A stretch of DNA of 64,000 nt from Actinomycetaceae bacterium (GCA_030538185.1 JAUNUK010000001.1:484296-548295); one strand, 5' to 3'. Positions 28,351-38,201 are shown, counted from the stretch's first letter. Numbers and translations: made by a program. The notes: generated by a model not told the origin, from the sequence alone.

Positions 28351-28458
28351 GTCCTCTACCCTAAACCCAATGCCGCCTGCACAGGACAATCTGTAAAAAA
28401 ATGCACAGATCGGAGTGCTTCTATGGCGATTTGTTTGACCACATCTTAGGGTGGAGTT

Positions 28459-28761
28459 ATGTCGACGCAGATCCCCTCGCCGGTGTATATGCCACAAGAG
28501 GTTGAAGAGGTTGCCGATGTCCTACACGGCCAATGGACAACCGTTGTGTGGAATGATCCAGTTAATCTGATGTCCTATGTGACCTGGGTGTTTATGTCGT
28601 ATTTTGGCTACCCACGCGGGCGGGCGCACCGACTCATGATGGAGGTACATGTAAAAGGTCGATCGATTGTGGCACGCGGATCCAAGGAAAAAATGGAGGC
28701 CGACGTGCAGGCCATGTGTGAGTTTGGGCTGTGGGCCACGCTGGAAAGAGAGGCAGAGTAA
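28459..28761 (+). CDS. clpS: ATP-dependent Clp protease adaptor ClpS
   Basis: A 100-residue adaptor that delivers N-end-rule substrates to ClpAP or ClpCP. The core WTTVVWNDPVNLMSYVTWVF and the later HRLMMEVHVKGRSIV match ClpS, including the Asp-Pro-Val-Asn pocket. Its stop shares one base with the start of the DUF2017 gene. The order clpS-DUF2017-murI is conserved in actinobacteria. Confidence 0.95.
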   Translation: MSTQIPSPVYMPQEVEEVADVLHGQWTTVVWNDPVNLMSYVTWVFMSYFGYPRGRAHRLMMEVHVKGRSIVARGSKEKMEADVQAMCEFGLWATLEREAE

Positions 28762-29582
28762 TGCGTCCCTTTTTTGCAGATGATGGTGGCTGGTCTGCCA
28801 AGATTTCAAGCATCGAAGCACATACGATAGCCCAGACCATGAGGGCTTTGGCCGCCCTACTTGAAGAGGAAGAAAACGCCTTAGATTTTGCCCACGAGGA
28901 TTGGCCTGCAGGGCAAGAAGATAATGACGCTGAGGCCTTGCGGCCATTCCACAGTGCCATGACCGCCCAAGAGCTTCCCAAGAAAGAAGAACAGACTCCT
29001 CAGCTGAGTGAAGAAGAGCTGTTGGACTACCTGCGCAGGAAGAAACAAAAATCGCCAGAATTAGGTGTCTCAGAAGATGAGGAGATGAGGGCAGCGTCGC
29101 AAGAGAAACGCAGCGACGAGGAAGTCTTGGCATCCTTGGACTTCGAGCCAGTCCAAACGCGCGAGAAGCCAGCAAACCCCTTTGTGGCAGCCATGATTCA
29201 CCCCATGTCAACGGATGCTAGGCACGCCGCTGAACTGCGCGCCTTGACCACCCAAAGCATCTGTTCAAAGAAGCGCGCAGCCCTGAGTCACGTTGCCCAG
29301 GAGCTTGAAAATGCCGCGATCCGCGGTACGGATGTCCATGTCACGTCCAGGTCGCTCAACTCTTGGATGATGGCCCTAAACGATGTTCGCCAAGCACTTT
29401 CGGGGCCTTTGGGAATAACCGATGACAAAAGTGCTCTGCGCATTGCCGCTTTGGCCGAGGCTGCCTCGGATGATCCTGAAAATGCAGGAGATGAAGGCGT
29501 TTTAGCAACCATGTACGTTGTTTTGGCATGGTGGCAAGAGTCACTGTTAGAGGCCTTGGGGGATATCAAAGGCAAGGATTAG
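28761..29582 (+). CDS. DUF2017 family protein
   Basis: A 273-residue protein that begins at the ATG overlapping the clpS stop. It is acidic, with a long Glu/Asp-rich middle (about residues 80-135) that varies in the family, and conserved-looking ends: MRPFFADDGGWSAKISSIEAHT and LNDVRQALSGPLGITDD. DUF2017 genes almost always follow clpS, suggesting a link to Clp proteolysis, but no activity is known. Confidence 0.88.
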   Translation: MRPFFADDGGWSAKISSIEAHTIAQTMRALAALLEEEENALDFAHEDWPAGQEDNDAEALRPFHSAMTAQELPKKEEQTPQLSEEELLDYLRRKKQKSPELGVSEDEEMRAASQEKRSDEEVLASLDFEPVQTREKPANPFVAAMIHPMSTDARHAAELRALTTQSICSKKRAALSHVAQELENAAIRGTDVHVTSRSLNSWMMALNDVRQALSGPLGITDDKSALRIAALAEAASDDPENAGDEGVLATMYVVLAWWQESLLEALGDIKGKD

Positions 29583-29591
29583 CATGTAAGG

Positions 29592-30416
29592 GTGAACAGT
29601 TCAGCCATTGGCGTTTTCGACTCCGGACTGGGTGGACTGACGGTTGCCAGGGCAATCATTGACCAATTGCCCAATGAACGTATTCACTACATTGGCGATA
29701 CAGCCAATACCCCCTATGGCCCAAAGCCTTTAGCCCAGGTCCGTGAACTCGCCCTGGCATCTTTGGATCGCTTGGCTGATTCAGGGGTGAAAATGCTGGT
29801 CATTGCCTGCAATACAGCTTCGGCAGCAGTGTTGGCAGACGCGCGAGAACGCTACCAAGATGCCCTTGGTCTGCCTGTTGTCGAGGTCATCATGCCTGCT
29901 GTGCGCAGGGCTGTCGCCTCGACTCGCAATCAAAAAATTGGCGTCATAGCAACGAATGCGACCATTAACTCCGAGGCGTATCAGGATGCCTTATCTGCGG
30001 TTCCTGGCGTGCAGACCTTTGTCCAGGCTTGCCCTAGGTTCGTCGATTTTGTTGAACAGGGCATCACGACTGGCCCCGAACTGCTCGGTGTAGCAGAAGA
30101 GTACCTGGCACCTGTGCGTGATGCCGGTGTAGACACCTTAGTTTTAGGTTGCACGCACTACCCTTTGCTCTCTGGCGTTATCGGTTATGTCATGGGTGAG
30201 GATGTCACCTTGGTTTCCTCGGCAGAAGAAACGGCACGCGACGTGTATCGCAAGCTCGTGGACCGCGATCTCTTGCGCGTAGCCGATGCCCCCAGCCCGC
30301 AACATCAGTTCTGGGCGACCGGAGATGTGGATTCCTTCCAGGTTCTTGCTCGCAGATTTCTAGGGCCTGAAGTGGGACAAGTGGGACAGGTAGGACAGGT
30401 GAGCAAGGCGCTATGA
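29592..30416 (+). CDS. murI: Glutamate racemase
   Basis: A 274-residue racemase that makes D-glutamate for peptidoglycan. The two catalytic cysteines are in IACNTASAA and LGCTHYPLL, and the N-terminal [13 protein letters not shown] carries the catalytic Asp. The C terminus ends in a short run of GQVGQVGQV encoded by imperfect 9-base tandem repeats (30369-30405), an addition beyond the normal fold. It overlaps the next gene by 4 bases. Confidence 0.95.
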   Translation: MNSSAIGVFDSGLGGLTVARAIIDQLPNERIHYIGDTANTPYGPKPLAQVRELALASLDRLADSGVKMLVIACNTASAAVLADARERYQDALGLPVVEVIMPAVRRAVASTRNQKIGVIATNATINSEAYQDALSAVPGVQTFVQACPRFVDFVEQGITTGPELLGVAEEYLAPVRDAGVDTLVLGCTHYPLLSGVIGYVMGEDVTLVSSAEETARDVYRKLVDRDLLRVADAPSPQHQFWATGDVDSFQVLARRFLGPEVGQVGQVGQVSKAL

Positions 30417-31210
30417 AGGTAACCATCGTAGGTTGTACAGGGTCAATGGCCGGTCCAGATTCTCCGGCGTCTTGCTACTTAGTTCAAGCGCCGTGGCGAG
30501 ACCCCGTCTCTGGCCAAGAACGAACCTATTCAATTGTGCTCGATTTGGGTTCCGGTGCCTTCGGAGCCTTACAGCGGCACATGGATCCAAAGGAACTGGA
30601 TGCGGTGGTTTTTTCACACCTCCACCCAGATCATATGGTTGATATCTCTGGCCTGTATGTCTACCGCCGCTGGTACCCTCAAGGGCGTTTGCCCAGTATC
30701 GACGTCTGGGGTCCCCAGGGGACAGCGCAACGGATAAAGGCAGTGGATGGCGGGGGAGAAGGTGAAGACTACACTCAAGACTTTACCTGCCACGACATTC
30801 ATGACCAGCTAACATGGCGCCTTGGCCCATTCATGATTCAAGCGTTTTCAGCCACTCATCCCGTTGAGGCCTACTGTTTACGCATCACCCAGATTGGCGA
30901 GGGCGATTCACCAGGAAAGGTCCTCGCCTATTCGGGAGATACGGATTCTTGCGAGGGCTTACTGTCGGCGGCTCAAGACGCTGACCTGTTCTTATGTGAG
31001 GTAGGTTTCGCCTCAGGGCAGGTCGACAGGGGCATTCACCTAGACGGAACCCGCGCAGGTACCGCTGCCCGTGAGGCACAGGTCAAACGCATGTTGGCTA
31101 CGCATATCCAGGTGTGGGCCGATAAGGAGGCTTTGGCCCGCGTGATTGACGCCGAGTTTTCAGGCGCGTGGGAGTATGCACATTCCGACATGGTCATCAA
31201 CCTGGACTGA
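30413..31210 (+). CDS. Rv1339-like metallo-beta-lactamase-fold phosphodiesterase
   Basis: A 265-residue protein with the metal-binding motif HLHPDHMVD and later Asp/His ligands ([14 protein letters not shown]). It follows murI as Rv1339 does in Mycobacterium tuberculosis. Rv1339 has been reported as an atypical class II cyclic-nucleotide phosphodiesterase that lowers cAMP; the same function is inferred here. In mycobacteria rph and rdgB come next on the same strand, but here they are on the opposite strand after a two-gene insertion. Confidence 0.85.
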   Translation: MKVTIVGCTGSMAGPDSPASCYLVQAPWRDPVSGQERTYSIVLDLGSGAFGALQRHMDPKELDAVVFSHLHPDHMVDISGLYVYRRWYPQGRLPSIDVWGPQGTAQRIKAVDGGGEGEDYTQDFTCHDIHDQLTWRLGPFMIQAFSATHPVEAYCLRITQIGEGDSPGKVLAYSGDTDSCEGLLSAAQDADLFLCEVGFASGQVDRGIHLDGTRAGTAAREAQVKRMLATHIQVWADKEALARVIDAEFSGAWEYAHSDMVINLD

Positions 31211-31227
31211 CGCAGCCGGATAACAGG

Positions 31228-31250
31228 CACAGCCCAAAGGCGCTGTGTTT
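31228..31250 (+). terminator. Hairpin terminator after the phosphodiesterase gene
   Basis: CACAGC (31228-31233) pairs with GCTGTG (31242-31247) around an 8-base loop, followed by TTTCG. The T tract is short, so this is a moderate call. Confidence 0.5.
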
Positions 31251-31271
31251 CGCTAAAGAACTTCTTCGTCT

Positions 31272-31457
31272 CTAGGCGTAGGTGTCGAGGCGGCCTGCCT
31301 CCACTGCCTTGGATGCCATGGCAATGGTGATCACGTTAGTGCCCACCGTTTGCATAGCGTTATCCGCTGCAGACACCTGCTTTACCGCATTGGCGCCGTT
31401 CATAATCATTTTCATCGTGGCCAGGTCCATGCCTGCCCCAACACCTGAAACGTCCAT
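31272..31457 (-). CDS. YjfB-like putative motility peptide
   Basis: A 61-residue protein from ATG 31457 behind AAGGAC. It begins MDVSGVGAGMDLATMKMI and continues as one amphipathic helix rich in Met, Ala and Val, resembling the YjfB family of small putative motility proteins (Bacillus YjfB begins similarly with MDI). Together with the chemoreceptor it supports a motile organism. It follows the 89-residue gene after 9 bases, so both are cotranscribed. The pair interrupts the normal Rv1339-rph neighbourhood. Confidence 0.6.
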   Translation of the reverse strand: MDVSGVGAGMDLATMKMIMNGANAVKQVSAADNAMQTVGTNVITIAMASKAVEAGRLDTYA

Positions 31458-31466
31458 GAAGTGTCC

Positions 31467-31736
31467 TTACATCGAGATGTCTAGCGTGCCATCGCCCGAC
31501 TTGTAGCTATTGGGCAGTTCGCTACGGCTGGCATCAGAGGCAGCGATAACTGGTGTAAAGCCCTTTGCGGTCTGGCCGTAACCTTCTTCGGTGCTTGTCG
31601 AAGGTGCTGTCGGCTTCGATGCCTCGCTGACAGGCGCCGGCCTGCTCGAGGGGCGGTCGGGTGCATCCACGGGGCGCGTAAATGCCTGGTTCGTTAGTGC
31701 GGGGTTTAAAGCTCCCACGCCATCTATGGGGCGCAT
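31467..31736 (-). CDS. Hypothetical Pro/Ser-rich small protein paired with the YjfB-like gene
   Basis: An 89-residue protein from ATG 31736 with a strong AGGAGG site. It has no signal peptide or membrane helix and is rich in Pro, Ser and Thr (RPSSRPAPVSEASKPTAPST), so it is probably mostly disordered. The C terminus (SGDGTLDISM) is more ordered-looking. No family was recognised. Its operon partner suggests a motility-related role. Confidence 0.55.
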   Translation of the reverse strand: MRPIDGVGALNPALTNQAFTRPVDAPDRPSSRPAPVSEASKPTAPSTSTEEGYGQTAKGFTPVIAASDASRSELPNSYKSGDGTLDISM

Positions 31737-31787
31737 GATTCCTCCTGAATCCTAATGTCTTCCGTGAGACTCCTCCCACATTCACTC

Positions 31788-31814
31788 AATCGGATGCTTG
31801 AATCTTCCTATTAG
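31788..31814 (-). promoter_or_regulatory. Possible sigma-28-type promoter of the motility pair
   Basis: On the minus strand CTAA (31814-31811) and CCGATT (31793-31788) resemble the sigma-28 elements TAAA and GCCGATAA. The spacing is about one base longer than the consensus and the match is partial. It lies about 55 bases upstream of the first gene of the pair. Confidence 0.3.
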
Positions 31815-31881
31815 TGAATTGCCGCTAAAAATAGCCATTTCATGAAATTTTCAGCCGTATTGCGGGCAACCTTAAGGTATC

Positions 31882-32580
31882 TCAACCGCCATGCCCGAGG
31901 GCGGCGGCTATCGCCGGGGCAAGTTCGGCGAAGGCTTTGCCTCGATGCGAAATGGCATTTTTTTCTTCTGGCCGCAATTGCGCAGTTGTGCGTGTGCTGC
32001 CGGTAGGAATAAAAATTGGGTCGTAACCAAAACCGAGGTGACCGGCTGCCTGGGTGGCAAGTGAGCCTCCCATAATTCCTTGAGTGATGGTTGAAGTCCC
32101 ATCAGGAAGCACCAAAGCCGCAGCACAGACGAAGGCAGCTCCCCGATCTTGGGGTCGCACATCGCTAAGTTGGGCAAGCAACAAATCCAGGTTCGCCGCG
32201 TCATCACCGTGGTGACCACACCAGCGGGCAGAGAATATGCCGGGAGCTCCACCCAAAATGTCCACGGTAAGCCCCGAATCATCAGCCAATACAGGCAAGG
32301 TGGTCGCCCGCGCCACAGCACGGGCCTTGATGAGCGCGTTTTCAGAAAAAGATGTGCCGTCTTCTTTAACATCGGGAATTGAAAGCGCTTGGGATGCCAC
32401 TAAGCCATCTTCACGCAAAGCGGGAATAAGGGGACGCAAGATTGCCAAGACCTCTTGGACCTTGTGTGCATTATTTGTGGCCAAAATAATCTGAGCCTGA
32501 GGCGGGATACGCAAGAAGGGCTCAGGCGCATCAGGGGAGGCGACCTCGGGGTTGGACCCCACAGCCCACAGGCCCGTCAC
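31882..32580 (-). CDS. rdgB: RdgB/HAM1 non-canonical purine NTP pyrophosphatase
   Basis: A 232-residue house-cleaning enzyme that hydrolyses dITP and XTP. GTG 32580 overlaps the rph stop by 3 bases and is the probable start; the frame runs upstream to 32673 inside rph. Family segments are [33 protein letters not shown] and GFGYDPIF, followed by the late ISHRGKA. It is coupled to rph as in other actinobacteria. A repeat copy (31896) falls in the last codons. Confidence 0.94.
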   Translation of the reverse strand: MTGLWAVGSNPEVASPDAPEPFLRIPPQAQIILATNNAHKVQEVLAILRPLIPALREDGLVASQALSIPDVKEDGTSFSENALIKARAVARATTLPVLADDSGLTVDILGGAPGIFSARWCGHHGDDAANLDLLLAQLSDVRPQDRGAAFVCAAALVLPDGTSTITQGIMGGSLATQAAGHLGFGYDPIFIPTGSTRTTAQLRPEEKNAISHRGKAFAELAPAIAAALGHGG

Positions 32581-33383
32581 TGGATATCTCCTTTTACGCT
32601 GCGGGTAGTTGTGGAGGGTCCATCCAAAGTTTTGGCGAGGGCGGCAGTTTGCAACTGCATCAGTTGTGAGCATCCCAGGCTTGCCAGATCCAGCAGGCTT
32701 TCAAGTTCTGGACGCGAAAATGGTGCGCCCTCGGCAGTGCCCTGTATTTCCACAAAGGAATCTGTGCCCGCCATGACAACATTCATATCGGTTTCGGCCT
32801 TGACGTCCTCAACGTAAGGCAGGTCCAAACGCGGTTGACCATTAATGATGCCGACGGAAATGGCGGCAAGCGGTCTGGAAATAACGGGTGACCCAGGCTT
32901 GTCAGCGGCAATAATGCCCTTGGCCTGTCCGTGAGTGACCGCATCGTGTAAAGCAATGTAGGCACCTGTAATGGCTGCTGTACGGGTTCCACCATCGGCT
33001 TGTAAGACGTCACAGTCCAACTGGATGGTGTTTTCCCCCAGGGCCTCAAGGTTAATGGCGGCACGCAGAGACCTGCCAATGAGACGTGAGATTTCATGTG
33101 TGCGCCCGCCCAGTTTTCCACGCACGGCTTCCCTTGCGGATCTGGTTTCTGTTGCGCGGGGCAACATGGCGTACTCGGCTGTCACCCAGCCGCTGCCCTG
33201 TCCGTGCTTCCAACGGGGCACACCTTCTGTCAATGAGGCGGCGCATAGGACCCTGGTTTGCCCAAACTCAATGAGAACCGAGCCTTCCGCATAGTCCAAC
33301 CAGCCGCGTGTGACTTTAATAGGGCGTAGTTGATCGGGTAGGCGCCCATCGGGGCGAGTGAGGGCTGCAGATGTAGAAGTCAT
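32577..33383 (-). CDS. rph: Ribonuclease PH
   Basis: A 268-residue phosphorolytic 3'-5' exoribonuclease that trims tRNA 3' ends. Typical segments are [32 protein letters not shown] with the arginine-rich [13 protein letters not shown] stretch that follows, and [20 protein letters not shown]. The C-terminal [10 protein letters not shown] and LLDLA match the family. It is the first gene of the rph-rdgB pair. Repeat copies are at 32636 and 32726. Confidence 0.95.
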   Translation of the reverse strand: MTSTSAALTRPDGRLPDQLRPIKVTRGWLDYAEGSVLIEFGQTRVLCAASLTEGVPRWKHGQGSGWVTAEYAMLPRATETRSAREAVRGKLGGRTHEISRLIGRSLRAAINLEALGENTIQLDCDVLQADGGTRTAAITGAYIALHDAVTHGQAKGIIAADKPGSPVISRPLAAISVGIINGQPRLDLPYVEDVKAETDMNVVMAGTDSFVEIQGTAEGAPFSRPELESLLDLASLGCSQLMQLQTAALAKTLDGPSTTTRSVKGDIQ

Positions 33384-33415
33384 GGTCCAAGGCTACACGC
33401 ACCCGTGGACACGGT

Positions 33416-34990
33416 TCACGTAGCCTTGGAAGCTCCTGAGCCTCTTCTGGGGGTTCCCAGGTGTTCAGCTTTTGTGAAGATGCTACTTTGGAAACCAACC
33501 GTGTCTTGGGCATTAGTCTCTGCCAGGTGCAGGGCGGCAAGGGCAGATAAGCTCGGTGATTTGTCTGCCAACTCGGGGGGCTGGGCTTGCGGAGGTTGCG
33601 GGAGGCTCGCCGCTAGGGGCTGTGTCGTGGTCGTGGATGGCAAGGCTGCCCTGTCCTTTGGAGCCCCGGCTAAACGCCCTCGGCCATCTTTTCTTCGCCG
33701 TGCCCCCGACACCATAAGTGAGGCGGCGATAGACCGGCAGCGTTGCACGGTCAGCTCCAGGAGGTCTTGATTCAAAGCCAGCCAACCATCGACCCCCTCG
33801 TAGTCCCTGATTTCATCGGCCAATGCGTCTGGCAAGGTCGATGCCAAATGCAGGAAGCGAGCGCGCAGTAAGTCAAAAGAGATGCCGAAAGATGAGGCGG
33901 TGTCTTGCCAATCCTGCGCGGTTAATGATTCCACGACGCGCGTGTTGCCCAAGGCAAAGGAAGAAGTGATTCCTGCGGCTTTCTTCTGGGGATCGAAAAA
34001 TGCAGAGGATGCGGAAACTAAGGGCGCTAGGCGGATGTCTTCACGAATCTCTAGGAGGCCAAAGGACGAGGCGGACTCTTCATCGCAGCCACACAGGATG
34101 TGTAGGAGCACATAGTCCAAGAGGCGCTCATTATCTGTGCGTGCAGCGCCCACAAGGACACGGTCGCGAAGCAGACGAGACAGGTCTGCCAATGTCGGGC
34201 CACCTTCCACCTCTAGAGCCGAGGAAGTTGGGGTGGCGAAGGCTTGAGCCAAGGATTCGTAGTGTACGCGCACCACGTCAATGCCTTGCGTGTAGCGGTC
34301 AACCCTATGGCTCACAATGCACGAACGCCCGGACACCTCGACATACTCGCTGGTGGCAGCCGGTAGATCTAAGGCTTGGGCGGCATTCAAAATGACGTGC
34401 TCTCCAAGGTTGGTCGCATTCGCCTGCGTGACGGCAGCCTTCAGGATATGGGTCGAGGCAGCCCCATTAGTCACGAAGTGCCACGAGCCTGTGTCCCAAC
34501 AGCCTGCGGCCTTGGCTCGTCTGCCCGGCAGAGTCCACTGCCCCGGCAGGCCAGTCCACGAGGGTGCGTCGAAAGACAAGGATTCCACAAGCGTGTGTAA
34601 CTGGCCAGGCCCAGCAGGGGTCACATCGCCTGTCTCCAGTTGAAAATCATGTAGGCGCTCGATGGGGACCAGTTGCACAGCCCCGAGGGCATCCATTGAC
34701 ACCAGCGGCAAGAGTGCGGCAGGTGTGGCTTTGGGCAGGCCATAAAGGTCGGCCCAGGCGCGTCGTGTGGCCCCTTGGGGCAATAGGCCAGTAAAGAAAT
34801 CCTGAACATGCGTGCCCTGGATGGGTAAGAAAGACAGGGGCAGGCTCAACGATAGGGAGGACGCGTCATCTCTGGCGAGGTACCTGGGCTCGTAACTCAA
34901 GGTCCACGACGACCGTGAAATGCGCAGTTCACCGGCCTTCCTGCCCTCAAGCAGCACGGCAAGAACAGTGTCTTTGTGTGAGTTCCTCAT
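33416..34990 (-). CDS. HipA-like protein with degraded kinase residues
   Basis: A 524-residue HipA-type protein. ATG 34990 overlaps the stop of the HipB-like gene (ATGA); the longer frame to 35131 is inside that gene. An N-terminal couple-hipA domain (SYEPRYLARDDASSLSLSLPL) is followed by a kinase-like domain with the ATP-site Lys in STHILKAAVTQ. The catalytic loop reads GCDEESASSF where HipA has ATDGHAKNF: Asp is kept but His and Asn are gone. The metal-binding Asp of the FYD motif is Ser (APLVSASS). The last ~100 residues are an extra Pro/Ala-rich tail. Its kinase activity is doubtful. Confidence 0.78.
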   Translation of the reverse strand: MRNSHKDTVLAVLLEGRKAGELRISRSSWTLSYEPRYLARDDASSLSLSLPLSFLPIQGTHVQDFFTGLLPQGATRRAWADLYGLPKATPAALLPLVSMDALGAVQLVPIERLHDFQLETGDVTPAGPGQLHTLVESLSFDAPSWTGLPGQWTLPGRRAKAAGCWDTGSWHFVTNGAASTHILKAAVTQANATNLGEHVILNAAQALDLPAATSEYVEVSGRSCIVSHRVDRYTQGIDVVRVHYESLAQAFATPTSSALEVEGGPTLADLSRLLRDRVLVGAARTDNERLLDYVLLHILCGCDEESASSFGLLEIREDIRLAPLVSASSAFFDPQKKAAGITSSFALGNTRVVESLTAQDWQDTASSFGISFDLLRARFLHLASTLPDALADEIRDYEGVDGWLALNQDLLELTVQRCRSIAASLMVSGARRRKDGRGRLAGAPKDRAALPSTTTTQPLAASLPQPPQAQPPELADKSPSLSALAALHLAETNAQDTVGFQSSIFTKAEHLGTPRRGSGASKAT

Positions 34991-35268
34991 GGCAGATTCA
35001 AATCCTGGAAGCTGACAGGGGCTGGCGCCGGGGCGGCACTTAGGGTAAGGCTCAGCTCTAAGACCTTCACAACTGCCATTACCCTGGATATTTCCGCGCG
35101 GGGGGCGCCCGATTCGAGGCTCACAATCCACTGTCTCGATACGCCTGCTGCCTGGGCGACCTGGGCTTGCGTCCAGCCTTTCGCAACCCTGGCATCACGC
35201 AGCGCAGAACCCAAACGCAAAGGGGAGGGCAAGTGCACAGACACGAAGACCTTGGACTCATCGCTCAT
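34987..35268 (-). CDS. HipB-like helix-turn-helix antitoxin
   Basis: A 93-residue XRE-family DNA-binding protein. The helix-turn-helix is LGSALRDARVAKGWTQAQ through AQAAGVSRQWIVSLESG (about residues 19-53). It is translationally coupled to the HipA-like gene, so the two form a hipBA-type toxin-antitoxin pair; HipB normally binds its own operator and neutralises HipA. The pair sits between rph and the PDZ-protease gene. Confidence 0.82.
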   Translation of the reverse strand: MSDESKVFVSVHLPSPLRLGSALRDARVAKGWTQAQVAQAAGVSRQWIVSLESGAPRAEISRVMAVVKVLELSLTLSAAPAPAPVSFQDLNLP

Positions 35269-35273
35269 AAGCG

Positions 35274-36461
35274 TTACGACTTCCCCGCGACATCACAGCT
35301 GGGTAGGGTTTCGCCCTCGCCCTTGGCTATTGCCTCCACCGCGGTCCTGGCCTCGTCGAATGTGGATACCTTTACGACATGTAGGCCTTTGGGGATATTG
35401 CCGGGCACCTCGTCGCAGTTGCCTGCCGGCGCCAAGAACCAATCGGCCCCATCCCTCTTGGCGCCCGTCATTTTTTGTGGGATTCCGCTGATCGCTTGGA
35501 CGCGACCATCCAGGGCAAGGGCACCAGTCCCAGCGATTTTCTTGCCTCCCGTAAGCGAACCGGGGGTTAATTCATCCACAATGCCGAGGGCGAACATGGT
35601 GCCAGCCGAGGGTCCGCCCACACCCTCAAGATGGAACTGGATTTTCAGGGGAAGGTCGATCTTGGGATTAATGTAAATTCCCAGTTCGGAGCCTTCTCCT
35701 TTGGTGCTTTTTTGGACTTTCACATCCACGTATTGTTGGACATTTCCACGTCGGACGCCCAAGGTGACAGTTTGACCGCCCTCAATGGTCCTGAGCGTGG
35801 TGAAAAGGGAATCGAACTGCGACAGCGTGACCGTGTCCTTGCCCTTGGCTGCCAGACTCGTCAAAACATCACCCGGCATAAGGAGTCCATAGGCGGGTGA
35901 GGTTTTGGGAACCTCTTGGACAGCAATACGCGCTGGCACCGTGTATCCCAAAGATCCAAGCGCTATAGCCTCAGCTGTGGTTTGTGAAGAGACCATTTGA
36001 GCGTCTGAGATGCGAGAAATGGATTCGCGTGTGACATTCTCTGGATACAGCTCAGATAGGGGCGTGACAGTGGTGGAGGGTGAAAAAGCGGCAATAATGA
36101 CTTGCGCGCCAGTGACGTAGGAGCCTGGCCCCCCTTGTGATGAGACTGTGGTCATCATGAGTGCGCCATTGGTGGGGTAGGTTTTCGCGTCCGTTATTTC
36201 GATAAGCCGTTTGTCGTCCTTGGTCGTGTCGATGACGTTCCAGGTGGGACCTGGACTTGAGATCACATATTTAAAGGGCGTGATGAACAGGGCAATACCG
36301 AAAAGCAGGCTAAAAGCCAGCGTGTAGGTCACGGCACGATGGGCCCTTATAAAGCCCCCTAGACGCAAAATTAAGGGCAAGCGTTCATGGGTGGACACCA
36401 TCGGCATATGCGTTACTGGCTCTTTGCTTTCGCCAGGTGTACGGGAGGTACTGGTATCCAT
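35274..36461 (-). CDS. Membrane-anchored PDZ / Lon-like (S16) serine protease
   Basis: A 395-residue protein with one N-terminal membrane helix (about residues 40-60), an extracytoplasmic PDZ domain (about 190-270) and a C-terminal Lon-type proteolytic domain. The Ser-Lys dyad is visible: Ser in GVGGPSAGTMFAL and Lys in LTGGKKIAGTGAL. It corresponds to YlbL of Bacillus and Rv3194c of M. tuberculosis and keeps that neighbourhood (DUF2342, uvrD2, UPF0182). The start is uncertain; ATG 36461 was chosen over TTG 36491, and neither has a strong ribosome site. Confidence 0.88.
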   Translation of the reverse strand: MDTSTSRTPGESKEPVTHMPMVSTHERLPLILRLGGFIRAHRAVTYTLAFSLLFGIALFITPFKYVISSPGPTWNVIDTTKDDKRLIEITDAKTYPTNGALMMTTVSSQGGPGSYVTGAQVIIAAFSPSTTVTPLSELYPENVTRESISRISDAQMVSSQTTAEAIALGSLGYTVPARIAVQEVPKTSPAYGLLMPGDVLTSLAAKGKDTVTLSQFDSLFTTLRTIEGGQTVTLGVRRGNVQQYVDVKVQKSTKGEGSELGIYINPKIDLPLKIQFHLEGVGGPSAGTMFALGIVDELTPGSLTGGKKIAGTGALALDGRVQAISGIPQKMTGAKRDGADWFLAPAGNCDEVPGNIPKGLHVVKVSTFDEARTAVEAIAKGEGETLPSCDVAGKS

Positions 36462-36639
36462 AGGTTCTATCTTCGCTTGTTTGACACTCAAGTGCCAGTT
36501 AGGGCACGCGGGCTAGAGCAGGGTTGAGCAGGGTTGAGGTGTTTACCCACAACGCTGTCAGCCTCGCACCATTGGCGAGGTGTAGTGGAATGAGGGTAGC
36601 GTTATTACCCAGTGGAACGCTCATGCCGAGGAGGCGGAC

Positions 36640-38166
36640 TTGGAATCGAATGATGCTCCTGAATGGGAGAAAATGCTGCGCTCGATGCTGGGTGATGCCG
36701 CGGTAGAGGACATAAAACAACGCATGGTTGAACAGGGCCTAGACCCAGCCAATGTCCAAGGAGCCATACCTATCCCGAGCAATCCGATGGCGATGCAAGC
36801 CATGATGCAACAGATGAACACAGTTTTGGGTCAAGATGTGGGCCCGGTGAATTGGGAGCTTGCGAAAGAAACCGCGCGAAGCCGCGTCACCGCTAAGTCA
36901 GATCCTGCGCTGACCGCGGCTCAAAGCGCACAGGTGCGACAGGCTTTAGCTGCCGCCTCGCTGTGGTTGGATGCCGTGACAGATCTGAGCCCTGGCGCCC
37001 CTGACTACCACGCCTGGACGCGCTCTCAGTGGGTTGAAGGGACCTTCGATACGTGGCGTGAGCTATCCGAGGCGGTGGCCGTGACGGCTTCCACATCCTT
37101 GACAAAGGTGCTGACTGAACAGATCCAGGAATTGACCCAACACGGCGATACCAGCATGAATGACGCCTTGAAGCATTTGGGTGGTATAGCCTTCGGGCCC
37201 GGTAATCCTGACGTTCCTGACCCCGCAGGGGAACAAGATTTTCAATTGGATACCCTCTTTGAGCGCATGGCTGCGGCGATGTTTGGGTCTTTACTGGGAC
37301 GCGGTCTGGGTGACCTCGCCATTGAATCCCTTGGTTCGACAGATATTGGTGTGCCTTTGGGTGCGGGGAGTTCCACTGCCTTGGTGCCTTCCAATGTTGA
37401 CGCCTTTATGGATGGTTTGGCTGAACCGGCCGGGGATGTGCTCGCTTTCTTGGCGGTGCGCGAGTCAGCCTATTCGCGCCTGTACCACGCGGTTCCTTGG
37501 CTGCGCCCACACGTCATGTCGGTTATCGGTGATTACGCAAAAGAGATCCGTTTCAATATGGCCACCATGGAGGCTGCAGCCAGGGATTTCAACCCAATGG
37601 ATTTAGAACAGATGACCGATTCAATGGGCAGTGGTCTATTGCAGCCTCAGCCGACCGAGGGGCAAGAGGTGACCTTGAAGCGCCTATCGATTACCTTGGC
37701 GATTGTTGAGGGCTGGGTTGAAGAGGTATCTTCTGCGGCATTGCTGCCCTACGTGGGGAATATGAGTGCCTTGGGTGAGACAATGCGCAGGCGCAGGGCC
37801 GTGGGAGGCCCAGCGGAACAGGCATTTGCAACCCTCGTTGGCTTACAACTTCGCCCTCGGCATATTCGAGAAGCTCGCGCGCTTTTCACCTACCTGAACG
37901 CGAAAGGTGGGCCGTCTTTACGCGATCGCTTGTGGTCCCACCCTGACTTGATGCCCACAGAAGAGCACCTGAAGGACCCGGAATCATATATAGGGATCAT
38001 CAATGGTGACTCAGATACAGGCGATGCTGCTGATGACGAGTTGAAGGCCCTGTTGGAAGGCTCTTTAGGGTATGTCGAGGGGCTGGAACCTGGGGTGGAT
38101 TCCGAAGGTGATGCCGAGGTGGATGGCAAGGGTTCAACGGAGCCAGAAAAGGATTCGAAGGGCTAG
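36640..38166 (+). CDS. DUF2342 family protein (putative zinc-dependent metalloprotease)
   Basis: A 508-residue protein from TTG 36640, six bases after AGGAGG (36628-36633). It belongs to the actinobacterial family annotated as zinc-dependent metalloprotease or F420-biosynthesis-associated protein (Rv3195-like). The family segment RESAYSRLYHAVPWLRPH is visible (about residues 270-287); where many members have EAAH this one has ESAY, so one putative zinc ligand is missing. The C terminus is acidic and variable. It is divergent from the PDZ protease gene. Confidence 0.82.
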   Translation: MESNDAPEWEKMLRSMLGDAAVEDIKQRMVEQGLDPANVQGAIPIPSNPMAMQAMMQQMNTVLGQDVGPVNWELAKETARSRVTAKSDPALTAAQSAQVRQALAAASLWLDAVTDLSPGAPDYHAWTRSQWVEGTFDTWRELSEAVAVTASTSLTKVLTEQIQELTQHGDTSMNDALKHLGGIAFGPGNPDVPDPAGEQDFQLDTLFERMAAAMFGSLLGRGLGDLAIESLGSTDIGVPLGAGSSTALVPSNVDAFMDGLAEPAGDVLAFLAVRESAYSRLYHAVPWLRPHVMSVIGDYAKEIRFNMATMEAAARDFNPMDLEQMTDSMGSGLLQPQPTEGQEVTLKRLSITLAIVEGWVEEVSSAALLPYVGNMSALGETMRRRRAVGGPAEQAFATLVGLQLRPRHIREARALFTYLNAKGGPSLRDRLWSHPDLMPTEEHLKDPESYIGIINGDSDTGDAADDELKALLEGSLGYVEGLEPGVDSEGDAEVDGKGSTEPEKDSKG

Positions 38167-38201
38167 GTTTCTTCGTTTTCGCCCCGCGCGCCTCCAGGGT
38201 T

